Assembly: GCA_029856155.1 (NCBI GenBank)
Contig: JAHQWL010000040.1
Coordinates: 62,001 to 126,000, forward strand
Length of the DNA stretch: 64,000 nt
Origin: Promethearchaeia archaeon
Lineage (GTDB): Archaea; Asgardarchaeota; Lokiarchaeia; Sigyniarchaeales; SOKP01
Direction of reading: 5' to 3'
A program made the translations under genes and the position numbers. Position 1 is the stretch's first letter; each line of letters begins with the position of its first letter. The notes beneath the pieces were generated by a model that was not told the DNA's origin, did no database searches, and was given only the letters and a program-made list of their open reading frames with translations. This document shows positions 55,430 to 63,497 of this stretch, one piece after another.

Positions 55430-55726
55430 ATGATTTATATGGTAACAGTGTGGTATCCGTGCGATCAGGCAAAAAATGTAATAGAGGCAACTAAAAAAGC
55501 CCCTAAATTGCCTGATTATATTAAAAAGTGGCTACTTTATGGCACACCTGATGGAAATAATGGTTATAAGGTTTACAATCTTATTTATGTTAAGGAAGGG
55601 ATTTCAGATGAAGCCGTTATTTTTATTGGGAAAATGCAGCAATATTTTATTGAAAATATCAATGGATATCATTGGAAGGCGGAACTGGTTTTAGGAATGA
55701 AAGATAGCATGAAATTATTTTTATAA
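55430..55726 (+). CDS. Small dimeric alpha-beta protein of unknown function
   Basis: This 98-residue frame starts MIYMVTVWYPCDQA, contains WLLYGTPDGNNGYKVYN and ends with LGMKDSMKLFL. Its strand-helix pattern suggests the ferredoxin-like dimeric fold seen in ABM/NIPSNAP-type proteins. I do not know a function. It is isolated between divergent or convergent genes and has a T-run terminator after it. Confidence 0.5.
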   Translation: MIYMVTVWYPCDQAKNVIEATKKAPKLPDYIKKWLLYGTPDGNNGYKVYNLIYVKEGISDEAVIFIGKMQQYFIENINGYHWKAELVLGMKDSMKLFL

Positions 55727-55739
55727 TTTACAAATCTTC

Positions 55740-55768
55740 ATTTTTTTTTTTAATTTCTTTTTTTCTAA
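55740..55768 (+). terminator. T-run terminator after the 55430 gene
   Basis: Long T tracts (over 10 T, then a second 7-T run) directly follow the stop, between convergent genes. Confidence 0.5.
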
Positions 55769-55881
55769 TTAAAGAGCAAATACTCTTTGATACGTCAAAA
55801 AAACCTAAATAAGACTTATTCAACAAAATTAGGGAGTTGCTAGTAAGAAATATAAAATTGGTAAACGCAGATATTAATATT

Positions 55882-56751
55882 TTATAAATTATCTTCTTGT
55901 TGACTTCTTGTCTGACTTCTTGTCTGACTTCTTGTCTGACTTTGCTGTTCTTGACGGTACACAGGAACAATTTTTGAAGTAAAATCGTCTAGTGAGTATC
56001 GAAACTCATCTTCACTTGATATTTTACCTAACTCTAACAAAATTTGTCGTGCTAAAAGCCAGAATGCTAACCCTAATGCTTTTTTACCGCGATTATTAGC
56101 TGGGATCGCAAGATCTATGCCTGTAAGAGTGTCATCGGTATCAAATAGAGATACTACAGGAATTCGAGCTAATTTAGCTTCTCGTAAAACTACTTTATCT
56201 GCATGAGGATCTACAATCACTACAACACTTGCGTCTTTAATATAGGTATCAATGATAGGATTAGTAAGTGAGCCTGGAATAAACCTTGTAGTTATTGCTC
56301 TACATCCTAAGACTTCACAAAATTTTTTTACTGGTTCTTTCCCATATCGTCGAACTGAAGTAACAATGACTCTATCGCTTCCTTCTTCAACATATTTGCT
56401 TAAATATTTAGCAGCAATTTTAAGTCGTTCGTCGGTTTGAGTTAAATCAATAACATATAATCCATAATTAGTCTGCCTATAGATGAATCTTCGAGCATCT
56501 CCAGTTAACAATTTAGTTCCAATATGTATCCCACAACTTAAATAAAGCTGTTTTCTCTCCTCGTCTTTATCAATTAATTCTTCTTTTATCTCAATTCCTG
56601 CTTCTATATCGTTAGCGTCTAATAAATCAAGTTCCTCTTCTAAATCTAAATCTTCTTCAAAATCAATATCGAATTCTTCGCTAAAATCTTCTAGATCGTC
56701 GTTTTTTTTCGTACTTTCTGGTTCTTCAGTTTTCTTTTTCTTTCGAGCCAA
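55882..56751 (-). CDS. rpsB: 30S ribosomal protein uS2 with acidic N-terminus and repetitive C-terminus
   Basis: Core uS2 spans about residues 66-265: YLSCGIHIGTKLLTGDARRF, GLYVIDLTQTDER, IVTSVRRYGKEPVKKF, TTRFIPGSLTNPI and VSLFDTDDTLTGIDLAIPANNRGKKAL. Start is TTG 56751. The N-terminal 60 residues are lysine-rich then strongly acidic (DLEEELDLLDAND), and the C-terminal end contains three SQTR units from a 12-bp tandem repeat. Archaeal uS2 is usually about 200-230 residues, so both tails are extensions. It is monocistronic here. Confidence 0.9.
   Translation of the reverse strand: MARKKKKTEEPESTKKNDDLEDFSEEFDIDFEEDLDLEEELDLLDANDIEAGIEIKEELIDKDEERKQLYLSCGIHIGTKLLTGDARRFIYRQTNYGLYVIDLTQTDERLKIAAKYLSKYVEEGSDRVIVTSVRRYGKEPVKKFCEVLGCRAITTRFIPGSLTNPIIDTYIKDASVVVIVDPHADKVVLREAKLARIPVVSLFDTDDTLTGIDLAIPANNRGKKALGLAFWLLARQILLELGKISSEDEFRYSLDDFTSKIVPVYRQEQQSQTRSQTRSQTRSQQEDNL
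55901..55940 (-). repeat. 12-bp tandem repeat at the uS2 C-terminus
   Basis: TGACTTCTTGTC repeats 3.3 times, encoding three SQTR units in uS2. Because the unit is a multiple of 3, repeat gain or loss keeps the frame. Confidence 0.85.
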
Positions 56752-56981
56752 ATTAGTAGCCTTACTTTTTTTTTCTGACGTTAATTAAATTAAAATATAT
56801 TTATGTCTAACGAATTTATGAATATATTATTGAATACATAATAACTTTAATATTTTATTGAGCAGATTTTTCTAAACCCTTAAGAACTAAAGTTTTAATA
56901 TAGCAAAATGATTTTAATTATTAATATAACTTATTGAATATAACTATAATATATTCATTTAGATCGGTTTTGGTTTTAGTC

Positions 56982-57467
56982 ATGACTTCCTATCGATTAA
57001 TTATTGGCATCATTGTTGGTATAGTATTTAGCTTCTTTACTGTTTTTTTCTTTAACATGACGGTTATTTTAAACCAAATTCAATTATATGCAAAAACTGA
57101 CATAATAAGGATAGCTTCTTTATTAGCTGGAGCAAATTTTAATTTTAATATGATTTCATATATTACAGGAACACCAACTATCCTAGGTTTTTTTGCACCT
57201 GAAATTTTAGCATGGATTTTCATTGGTTATATCACAGGCTCAATAGCAAAAGGTTTAAGAAGAGGGACAATAGCCAGTTCATTAGTTGTTGTAATAGTAT
57301 TGTTGATTTGGATCATACTAAGCATCTTTTCTCAGGTGGATTTAATGGCTTTATTCCAAGGAACTCAATTAACTGAAACGCTAGGGGGAATAATTAGTGC
57401 ATTTTTAGGAGTCTTAATAGGAGGAGTAGCTGGTGGATTAATTAGTGGTCCTTATGAGGAGTTCTAA
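56982..57467 (+). CDS. Small multi-pass membrane protein
   Basis: This 161-residue protein (start ATG 56982, MTSYRLIIGIIVG) has about four hydrophobic helices, with GFFAPEILAWIFIGYITGSIAKG and a glycine-rich end GGIISAFLGVLIGGVAGGLISG. An upstream TTG at 56934 would add 16 residues. It is likely of the TadE/DUF-type small membrane proteins common in archaea. No function known. Confidence 0.6.
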   Translation: MTSYRLIIGIIVGIVFSFFTVFFFNMTVILNQIQLYAKTDIIRIASLLAGANFNFNMISYITGTPTILGFFAPEILAWIFIGYITGSIAKGLRRGTIASSLVVVIVLLIWIILSIFSQVDLMALFQGTQLTETLGGIISAFLGVLIGGVAGGLISGPYEEF

Positions 57468-57639
57468 TAAAAATCTATTAGCAACCACATCTTTTCTTAC
57501 AAATTAGAAACTATATTCTATTATTAATGATCTATATATATTTATATTTTAAAGATTGCAGATATCTTGGTTAGAGTAATTATTTACGGATTTTTATAAT
57601 AACTCAAACTTAAAGTAAATTGGTTAATTATAAAAAATA

Positions 57640-58176
57640 ATGGTGAATAAAGAAGATATTTTGCCCGATCGAGAGTTTGCATTAGATCTATTAAGAAGAT
57701 TGAAAACCCCACTCTCAGTTAGACGCCATTCTGAAAAAGTTGCTGATAAAGCCATAGAAATAGCAAATAAAATAAAAAAAGCAAAATTAGATTTAAATTT
57801 GATTGAAATCGGGGCTTTATTGCATGATATTGGGAGATCTAAAACCCATGGTTTTGACCATGCATTAATAGGGGGTAAAATCTTAAGACAGAAAGGTTTT
57901 TCAGATAAACTCGCGAGAATCTGTGAAACTCATATTTTAGGTGGTTTAGATGAACAAGATGCTAAAAAAGTAGGATTACCTGAAAAAGATTATTTACCTA
58001 TTACTTTAGAAGAAAAAATAATATGTTTAGCAGATAAACATATGGCTGGTACGAGAGAAGTTTCAATCCAAGCCAGATTTAATAGATGGTTTCAAAAATA
58101 TGGAAGAAGTAAGATCTTGTTAAAATCAAAAAAAAGAATCGAAACTATTCAAAAAGAAATTGAAGAATTAATGTAG
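57640..58176 (+). CDS. HD-domain protein (TIGR00295-like)
   Basis: This 178-residue HD hydrolase has SVRRHSEKVADKAI (first His), LLHDIGRSKTHGFDHA (HD pair and next His) and ICLADKHM (Asp). These are the usual metal ligands. The small archaeal family is of unknown substrate; nucleotides or phosphodiesters are typical for HD proteins. ATG 57640 is a clean start. Confidence 0.85.
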   Translation: MVNKEDILPDREFALDLLRRLKTPLSVRRHSEKVADKAIEIANKIKKAKLDLNLIEIGALLHDIGRSKTHGFDHALIGGKILRQKGFSDKLARICETHILGGLDEQDAKKVGLPEKDYLPITLEEKIICLADKHMAGTREVSIQARFNRWFQKYGRSKILLKSKKRIETIQKEIEELM

Positions 58177-58208
58177 CGAGTTATTTTAATGACTTGTTCT
58201 ATGGTTAA

Positions 58209-59519
58209 TTAACTAATATCGCAAAATAATTCTTGGTTTTTACATAAAAGCTCATAATCTTTATCTAATGAAAAGATTACATTTCGGATTATTAAACATG
58301 CATCCAATAATACTTGAGGGTCCACTTTCTCAGGTGTATCTACTTTATTATGAGTATATTTACCTCCCGCTCTTGTAACAATATCAACAGAATCATATCC
58401 CCTTAAATGAAATGGAACAGAATCAGTATGTGCTCCAGTAGACAGATGGAATCCTTTAATCTTCACGTTTTCTTCCATTGCTGCCTTATCTAGGTATTTA
58501 CTAAGTAAAGGAGCTATTTTTTTCCTAGGTAAAACCCCATACGATTTTAAATATTCTACCTGATTTTTTTGTTCATGAGCACAAGAAATCATATCTAAGT
58601 TAATTTGAAATACTCTACCCTTTATAAATTCGTCTTGATGGTCATTTACAAAAATCCTAGACCCCATTGTTCCTAGTTCTTCAGCAGAGAATTGACAGAA
58701 CCAAATATTGAAGTTATCAAGTGTGTTTTCTTTAAAAAACTCACTTAATTCAAACACTACTGCCATTCCTGAAGCATTATCTAAAGCTCCGGGTGAATTA
58801 TTAGAAGTATTTAAAAACATTAAAAATACATTTGAAATTGAGATTAGTATGGTAAAACTCCAGATACCACTCCCTATCACCAAGAGGTTTATATCAATTA
58901 TCGTATATGCATGAATAAATAAAATAATAAAAAAACCTCCAAGAAAAATTCCACCATATAACCACACTCTATATAAAAAGACTCTCCAATAAGTTTTGAA
59001 TGATTGAGATTTAGAATCTAAGTGAGCAGAAATAATAATATTACCCGCAGTATCTGCTGGCAAATTTTTTGCTGGCAATTTTATAACGACATTTGTTGCT
59101 GAAATAGTCTTTCCATAATATTCTCCCCAAAATCCCGGATGTTCAGGATGTTGTAAACCTTTAATAATTAAAAAAAATACGATTATCATAATTACGCATA
59201 TGATAATTGTAAAAAGTAAATTTATATAAGTAAACATTAAGATAAAAAGAGAAAATGTTAGGTTAATTACCATTATTAATTTTATAAGTGTAGTCGAGTA
59301 GAAATCAGAAAATTTAAAAGTTTTTTTTTGGATTTGTTGTTCATTAAATCCAATATTTTTAAAAGTCTTCTCTGTTAATTTAACAGCTTTTATTTCTCCG
59401 CTTGTTCCAGCTAGGCGTGGAAAACTGAAACTCTTAACATAATTAAATAAACGATCGACTTTAAACGAAAGATCTTTAATAGAATTCCCAGTTTTCAACT
59501 TTTTTAATAAAACTATCAA
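58209..59519 (-). CDS. M28-family zinc peptidase with membrane helices
   Basis: This 436-residue protein has membrane helix pairs at about 80-115 and 185-235, and M28 zinc motifs ISAHLDSKSQSF, GALDNASGMAV, FSAEELGTMGSR, INLDMIS and YTHNKVDTPEKVD. It is the larger paralogue of 46722-47882. Start is TTG 59519. It may degrade peptides near the membrane. Confidence 0.8.
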   Translation of the reverse strand: MIVLLKKLKTGNSIKDLSFKVDRLFNYVKSFSFPRLAGTSGEIKAVKLTEKTFKNIGFNEQQIQKKTFKFSDFYSTTLIKLIMVINLTFSLFILMFTYINLLFTIIICVIMIIVFFLIIKGLQHPEHPGFWGEYYGKTISATNVVIKLPAKNLPADTAGNIIISAHLDSKSQSFKTYWRVFLYRVWLYGGIFLGGFFIILFIHAYTIIDINLLVIGSGIWSFTILISISNVFLMFLNTSNNSPGALDNASGMAVVFELSEFFKENTLDNFNIWFCQFSAEELGTMGSRIFVNDHQDEFIKGRVFQINLDMISCAHEQKNQVEYLKSYGVLPRKKIAPLLSKYLDKAAMEENVKIKGFHLSTGAHTDSVPFHLRGYDSVDIVTRAGGKYTHNKVDTPEKVDPQVLLDACLIIRNVIFSLDKDYELLCKNQELFCDIS

Positions 59520-59588
59520 TTATGATTTGAAATTTTCAATTTACATTATAGTATTGAAAATAAATGTTTTGTTACTTTTTTTTATAAT

Positions 59589-60194
59589 TTAGCTCAAATC
59601 TTTTAGTTTATCAAATATAATTTTCTGAATCTTTTCTTGAACAAATTCTATAATATCATCAGAATTAACAATAGAATAGCCTTCTTGTTTAGCACGGCTG
59701 AGATAAAGATTTCTTACTTTATCTAAGAACGAGTTATCCTCAAATTTTTCCAAAACATCTTCTTCTTTCCTTGCTAATGCCGTTTTTGGATCGATATCTA
59801 AAATAATTGTTATATCGGGTAATTCTACAAATTTATTAATTTCTATAACCCATTCAACAGAGATTTTATCTGATTGTAACGATTGATATACTATAGAAGA
59901 TTCCAAATAACGATCGGATATAACGATATACCCTTCTTCTAGTTTTTTCTTGATTTCGTTATGATAATGCAAGTTTCTATCAGTAGCAAATAATAACGCA
60001 TCAGTAGCAGGTGGGACATTTTTATCTTTTAAATATTTCCTGACTAATTTCCCAATATCGCTTTCAGACGGTTCCATCGTTAAATAAACTTTAAACCCCT
60101 TGCTTTCTAAAAAACCTTTAAGAAGGTGACTATGAGTGCTTGTGCCTGATCCATCAATCCCTTCTAATGCGATAAATAAAGATTTTTGCTTCAA
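59589..60194 (-). CDS. tmk: Thymidylate kinase with altered P-loop
   Basis: This 201-residue protein has FIALEGIDGSGTSTHS near residue 7-22, TMEPSESDIGKLVRKYL, ATDRNLHYHNEI and ISDRYLESSIVYQ, the thymidylate kinase pattern. The P-loop reads G-x4-G-T-S-T, so the usual Lys is Thr here. The rest is full length. The start is TTG 60194 (MKQKSLFIALEG). The enzyme makes dTDP from dTMP. Confidence 0.88.
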   Translation of the reverse strand: MKQKSLFIALEGIDGSGTSTHSHLLKGFLESKGFKVYLTMEPSESDIGKLVRKYLKDKNVPPATDALLFATDRNLHYHNEIKKKLEEGYIVISDRYLESSIVYQSLQSDKISVEWVIEINKFVELPDITIILDIDPKTALARKEEDVLEKFEDNSFLDKVRNLYLSRAKQEGYSIVNSDDIIEFVQEKIQKIIFDKLKDLS

Positions 60195-60395
60195 ATTAAA
60201 TCAAAAAATAAATTATATTTTAGCTATAATTCAACTAAGATTTTGTAAATTATTATCAATAAGAACTTATTTGTTTTATTTTTAATTAACTCATTTTATT
60301 AAATTTTTAACAAATTAAAGCACAAGGGAATATTATAATAAATTCTTATAGAATCCTACCACAAAAATTAAAATAATTAAATATTCTTATTTAAA

Positions 60396-60785
60396 ATGAG
60401 AGCAATGCGTAAACATAATAAATTCGCATATTGCAAGAATTGTGAGAAAGAAATTTTAAGACCTAAAAGAAAATCCATAGAGAATATGTACATTAATATC
60501 TGGATTCTAGCATTTATTTCTTCATTAGGTTTTGCAATAGTTCCCTTTCTCATTTATCGTTATGTAATTTTAAAAAGAAATATTTGCCCAAATTGCCAAA
60601 ATCAACTAAGTATTTATAATTCTCATGAAGAGATTCCAGATCCAAAAGCCCAAATTAGCCGAATACTTCAAAAAATTGAAGATGAAAAAAAAGAATATGA
60701 CAAGGTTTACTGTCCATATTGTAAGCAAGAAATATTAAAAGAATTAAAAAACTGTCCAAGTTGTGGTGCACACCTAATAGAATAA
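60396..60785 (+). CDS. Zinc-ribbon/membrane protein, paralogue 1 of 3
   Basis: This 129-residue protein has an N-terminal zinc knuckle (YCKNCEKEI) with its partner CPNCQNQLS, a membrane segment between (about 32-60), and a C-terminal CPYCKQEILKELKNCPSCG ribbon. It heads a tandem array of three similar genes. The ATG at 60405 is an alternative start. A membrane-anchored metal-binding role is likely, but the function is unknown. Confidence 0.7.
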   Translation: MRAMRKHNKFAYCKNCEKEILRPKRKSIENMYINIWILAFISSLGFAIVPFLIYRYVILKRNICPNCQNQLSIYNSHEEIPDPKAQISRILQKIEDEKKEYDKVYCPYCKQEILKELKNCPSCGAHLIE

Positions 60786-60861
60786 AAATTTAAATTAATA
60801 TTTATATTCATAATCTTAAAGCCTAAAGGAATAAAATAAAAATCAAATATAATTACGTAAA

Positions 60862-61239
60862 ATGACAACTACAAATCCTACAGGATATTGCAGCCGCTGT
60901 AACCAAGAAGTTTTGTTGAAACGTGAAGAGATTGATACTTGTCTCGCAATAGTATTGTTGATTTTTACAGCGGGAATTGGTTTACTAATTTACCTCGCAA
61001 TCTATTACAGTAAACCTGAAGATAGATGCGTTCATTGTGGAACAAAAATTACTGTTTTTCAAACTCCAAGCCCCTATACTTATCAACCTCAACCTCAACA
61101 ACCATCATATTCAGCACCTTTAAATATATCCGAAGAAATAACAGGCTCTAGACCTAATTTTTGTTCTCTTTGTGGAGAAAAATTAGACTCAGGTATAAGT
61201 TATTGTCCGAACTGCGGGAGTAAAATTTCTGAAAATTAG
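60862..61239 (+). CDS. Zinc-ribbon/membrane protein, paralogue 2 of 3
   Basis: This 125-residue protein has CSRCNQEVLLKREEID with CVHCGTKI, one membrane segment (AIVLLIFTAGIGLLIYLAIY), a proline/glutamine-rich linker (YQPQPQQPS) and a C-terminal CSLCGEKLDSGISYCPNCG ribbon. It matches paralogue 3 closely in the membrane segment (IFTxGIGLLIYxAIY). Confidence 0.75.
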   Translation: MTTTNPTGYCSRCNQEVLLKREEIDTCLAIVLLIFTAGIGLLIYLAIYYSKPEDRCVHCGTKITVFQTPSPYTYQPQPQQPSYSAPLNISEEITGSRPNFCSLCGEKLDSGISYCPNCGSKISEN

Positions 61240-61371
61240 TTTTTTTATGATTTTTTACTTAGTACAGACGTTTTTGCATACTAATTTTAAAAATTGGACT
61301 CCCATTTTTTTTAATTCAATTAAAATCTTCTTCTAATTAAATAAAAATAAAAAAATTTGGGATGATAAAAA

Positions 61372-61737
61372 ATGTATTGTCCAAAATGTAATATGAATGT
61401 TTATACAAAAAAGAATGAATTTAATATTGGCTTGGCGATTATTTTAGCTATTTTCACAGGGGGTATTGGCCTATTGATTTATGTTGCGATCTATTTAGAT
61501 AAGGAACATAAACCTCGTTGCATTCATTGTGATTCAGTATGTTATGATCAAAAAGAAACTGACCAACAAAGTTCAAATTATCAAGTAATAAACGTTTCTC
61601 ATCAACCAGAGAGTCCAAAAGTTAGTGGAAAATCGCAAAAAATTGAAGAGAAATCATTCTTTTGTTATAATTGTGGAACTGAATTAGACAAAAGTGAGAA
61701 TGCTAAATTCTGTGCACTTTGTGGAAGTTCAATATAA
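61372..61737 (+). CDS. Zinc-ribbon/membrane protein, paralogue 3 of 3
   Basis: This 121-residue protein has CPKCNMNVYTKK with CIHCDSVCY, the same membrane segment type (IILAIFTGGIGLLIYVAIYL) and a C-terminal CYNCGTELDKSENAKFCALCG ribbon. A GGGATGATAAAA region precedes the ATG. It is the last of the array, followed by a T-run terminator. Confidence 0.75.
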   Translation: MYCPKCNMNVYTKKNEFNIGLAIILAIFTGGIGLLIYVAIYLDKEHKPRCIHCDSVCYDQKETDQQSSNYQVINVSHQPESPKVSGKSQKIEEKSFFCYNCGTELDKSENAKFCALCGSSI

Positions 61738-61764
61738 TAATTTTTTTAATTTTTTTTTCTTTTA
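61738..61764 (+). terminator. T-rich terminator between convergent genes
   Basis: Three T runs (7, 9, 4) after the paralogue 3 stop, before the convergent aroE. Confidence 0.5.
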
Positions 61765-61821
61765 AAATCTTTTTAAATTTATCAATTTTATTGCTATAAT
61801 TAATCAAAATTTTAACCTTTA

Positions 61822-62691
61822 TTAGCTCTCCCCAAGAAATTCAATTACTTTTTTTCTCATTAAACTAGTATTAGGTTTTTTGTTTGTCCACCATTCAAAT
61901 GCTAAAGCTCCCTGATTAACTAACATATCTAAGCCTCCTAGTGTTTTGCATCCTTTCTGAGCAGCATCAGTTATTAATTTAGTTTTTAATGGGTTGTACA
62001 CTACATCATAGACAATTAAATCTTCATGCAAAAATTCTTCAGGTATTGGTGATATATTTACATTTGGATACATACCAACTGGAGTTGCATTAATAATAAT
62101 ATCGGCTTTTTTAGATTCATCTTTTAAAACATTATTACTCATTTGCTTCGCTTCAACATTTATCCCACTATATTTTTTAATTTGATTAGAAAGTTTCAAT
62201 GCTCGTTTTTCAGTTCTATTTACTATAACTAATTTGTTAACTTGTTCTGCCATTATATAGCTTAAAGCTCTTGCTGCTCCACCAGCTCCTAATAATAAGA
62301 CATTTTTTCCTGAAATTTTGTACCCTGCATTTAATAGTGCTCTCATAGCTCCTTCCGCATCTGTATTTTTCCCAGTTAAGTACCCCTTATCATTTTTTAT
62401 TGCATTTACGGCTCCAATTTTCTTTGTAATAGGATCAATTTCATCTAAATATTTCATTATTTTTTGCTTAAAAGGAATTGTCACATTAATTCCGATGATA
62501 TTAAATGTTTTAATTCCCTTCACAGCAAGCTTCAAATTAGAAGGAAAAATATTGAATGCTAAATAAATATAATCAAGGTGTAATTCACGTATCGCAGTAT
62601 TATGCATAATTGGACTCATAGAATGTTCAATTGGATACCCAATAATACATAGAACTTTTGTATGAGCAGTAACAAAATCCTTGTCGATCAT
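61822..62691 (-). CDS. aroE: Shikimate dehydrogenase
   Basis: This 289-residue enzyme has GYPIEHSMSPIMHN (substrate Ser), NVTIPFKQKI (catalytic Lys), GAVNAIKNDKGYLTGKNTDAEG, LLLGAGGAARALSYI and VVNRTEKRA (NADP loop), and LVNQGALAFEWW. It reduces 3-dehydroshikimate in aromatic amino acid synthesis. ATG 62691 start. It is followed on the same strand, upstream, by the gamma-carbonic-anhydrase-like gene 25 nt away. Confidence 0.92.
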   Translation of the reverse strand: MIDKDFVTAHTKVLCIIGYPIEHSMSPIMHNTAIRELHLDYIYLAFNIFPSNLKLAVKGIKTFNIIGINVTIPFKQKIMKYLDEIDPITKKIGAVNAIKNDKGYLTGKNTDAEGAMRALLNAGYKISGKNVLLLGAGGAARALSYIMAEQVNKLVIVNRTEKRALKLSNQIKKYSGINVEAKQMSNNVLKDESKKADIIINATPVGMYPNVNISPIPEEFLHEDLIVYDVVYNPLKTKLITDAAQKGCKTLGGLDMLVNQGALAFEWWTNKKPNTSLMRKKVIEFLGES

Positions 62692-62716
62692 ATTAATTAT
62701 TTAAGATATATTTGCC

Positions 62717-63337
62717 TTAATCTATTATCTCATCATCAAAATGGCTCTCAAATTCTTTTGAGCGAACCATCGTAACTTGTCTATATCTTTCAAAGCGATT
62801 CTCCCATTTTGCATCAGCATTAAACGCAATCTTAGCAAATTCAATTGATTTTATTGCTTTAATCAATCCTTCTTTCTCTTTAGGACTATAAATTCTAATA
62901 GGATCTCCAATAGCTATGTTATTTGGAGGAATAAAAGAATTTGCGGGAACAACTGTATTTGCATGAACAAAAGCCCCAACGGCTATTGCGGCACCAGATT
63001 GAACAATAGCACCTTGTAAAACAGTGGCCCCCGTTGCTACATATGAATTAGACTCAACCTCACAACCAATAAGAGTTGATTGTGGTGAGACAAAAACATG
63101 AGCCCCAATTATTACTGGATGCTCGCGATTTCCCGATGCTGTAGCTCTAAGAACAGCATTTTCACATATTATTGAGCATTCACCAATTTCGATCTTAGAA
63201 CCTTCTGAATCAAGGACAGAACCGTACATTATCCTTGAATCTTTTCCAATCAAAATATTACCTATAACTGCTGCTGTGGGTGCTATAAATACAGAGGAAT
63301 CAAATTTAGGTTCGAAACCCCGATGTTTTATTATAAT
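62717..63337 (-). CDS. Gamma-carbonic-anhydrase-like hexapeptide-repeat protein, ATT start
   Basis: This left-handed beta-helix protein of about 206 residues shows SSVFIAPTAAVIGNILIG at the N-terminus, IICENAVLRAT, PVIIGAHVFVSPQS and repeated hexapeptide strands. The first canonical start is TTG 63253, but the family N-terminus continues upstream to an in-frame ATT at 63337-63335. That ATT is 6 nt after GGTGA and just after a TGA stop. The zinc ligands of true gamma-CA (three His) are only partly visible, since just one clear His lies in the central turns (with REH before it), so it may be a non-catalytic member. Confidence 0.75.
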   Translation of the reverse strand: MIIKHRGFEPKFDSSVFIAPTAAVIGNILIGKDSRIMYGSVLDSEGSKIEIGECSIICENAVLRATASGNREHPVIIGAHVFVSPQSTLIGCEVESNSYVATGATVLQGAIVQSGAAIAVGAFVHANTVVPANSFIPPNNIAIGDPIRIYSPKEKEGLIKAIKSIEFAKIAFNADAKWENRFERYRQVTMVRSKEFESHFDDEIID

Positions 63338-63343
63338 TCTCTT

Positions 63344-63348
63344 TCACC
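63344..63348 (-). promoter_or_regulatory. Shine-Dalgarno site GGTGA before ATT start
   Basis: GGTGA on the minus strand, 6 nt before the in-frame ATT of the gamma-CA-like gene. It decides the start. Confidence 0.6.
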
Positions 63349-63497
63349 TTATATTATTTTCAACGGATTTTGATTACTTACTAATTTTTTATTATTTAAG
63401 AGTTTTATAGGAAAATTTGATAATATTCAAATTAAAACTATTTAATAAGTTAAAAATTAAAATAATTAATAATTCAAACTAATAAAATGATATTAGA

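Noticed and set aside
55728..55970. Overlapping minus-strand frame with QEVRQEV repeats
   Set aside because: It is another frame of the same 12-bp repeat at the uS2 end; uS2 accounts for the region.
63309..63320. GGTTCGAAACCC resembles a tRNA T-arm
   Set aside because: It lies in the conserved N-terminal coding region of the gamma-CA-like gene and no acceptor, D or anticodon arms surround it.
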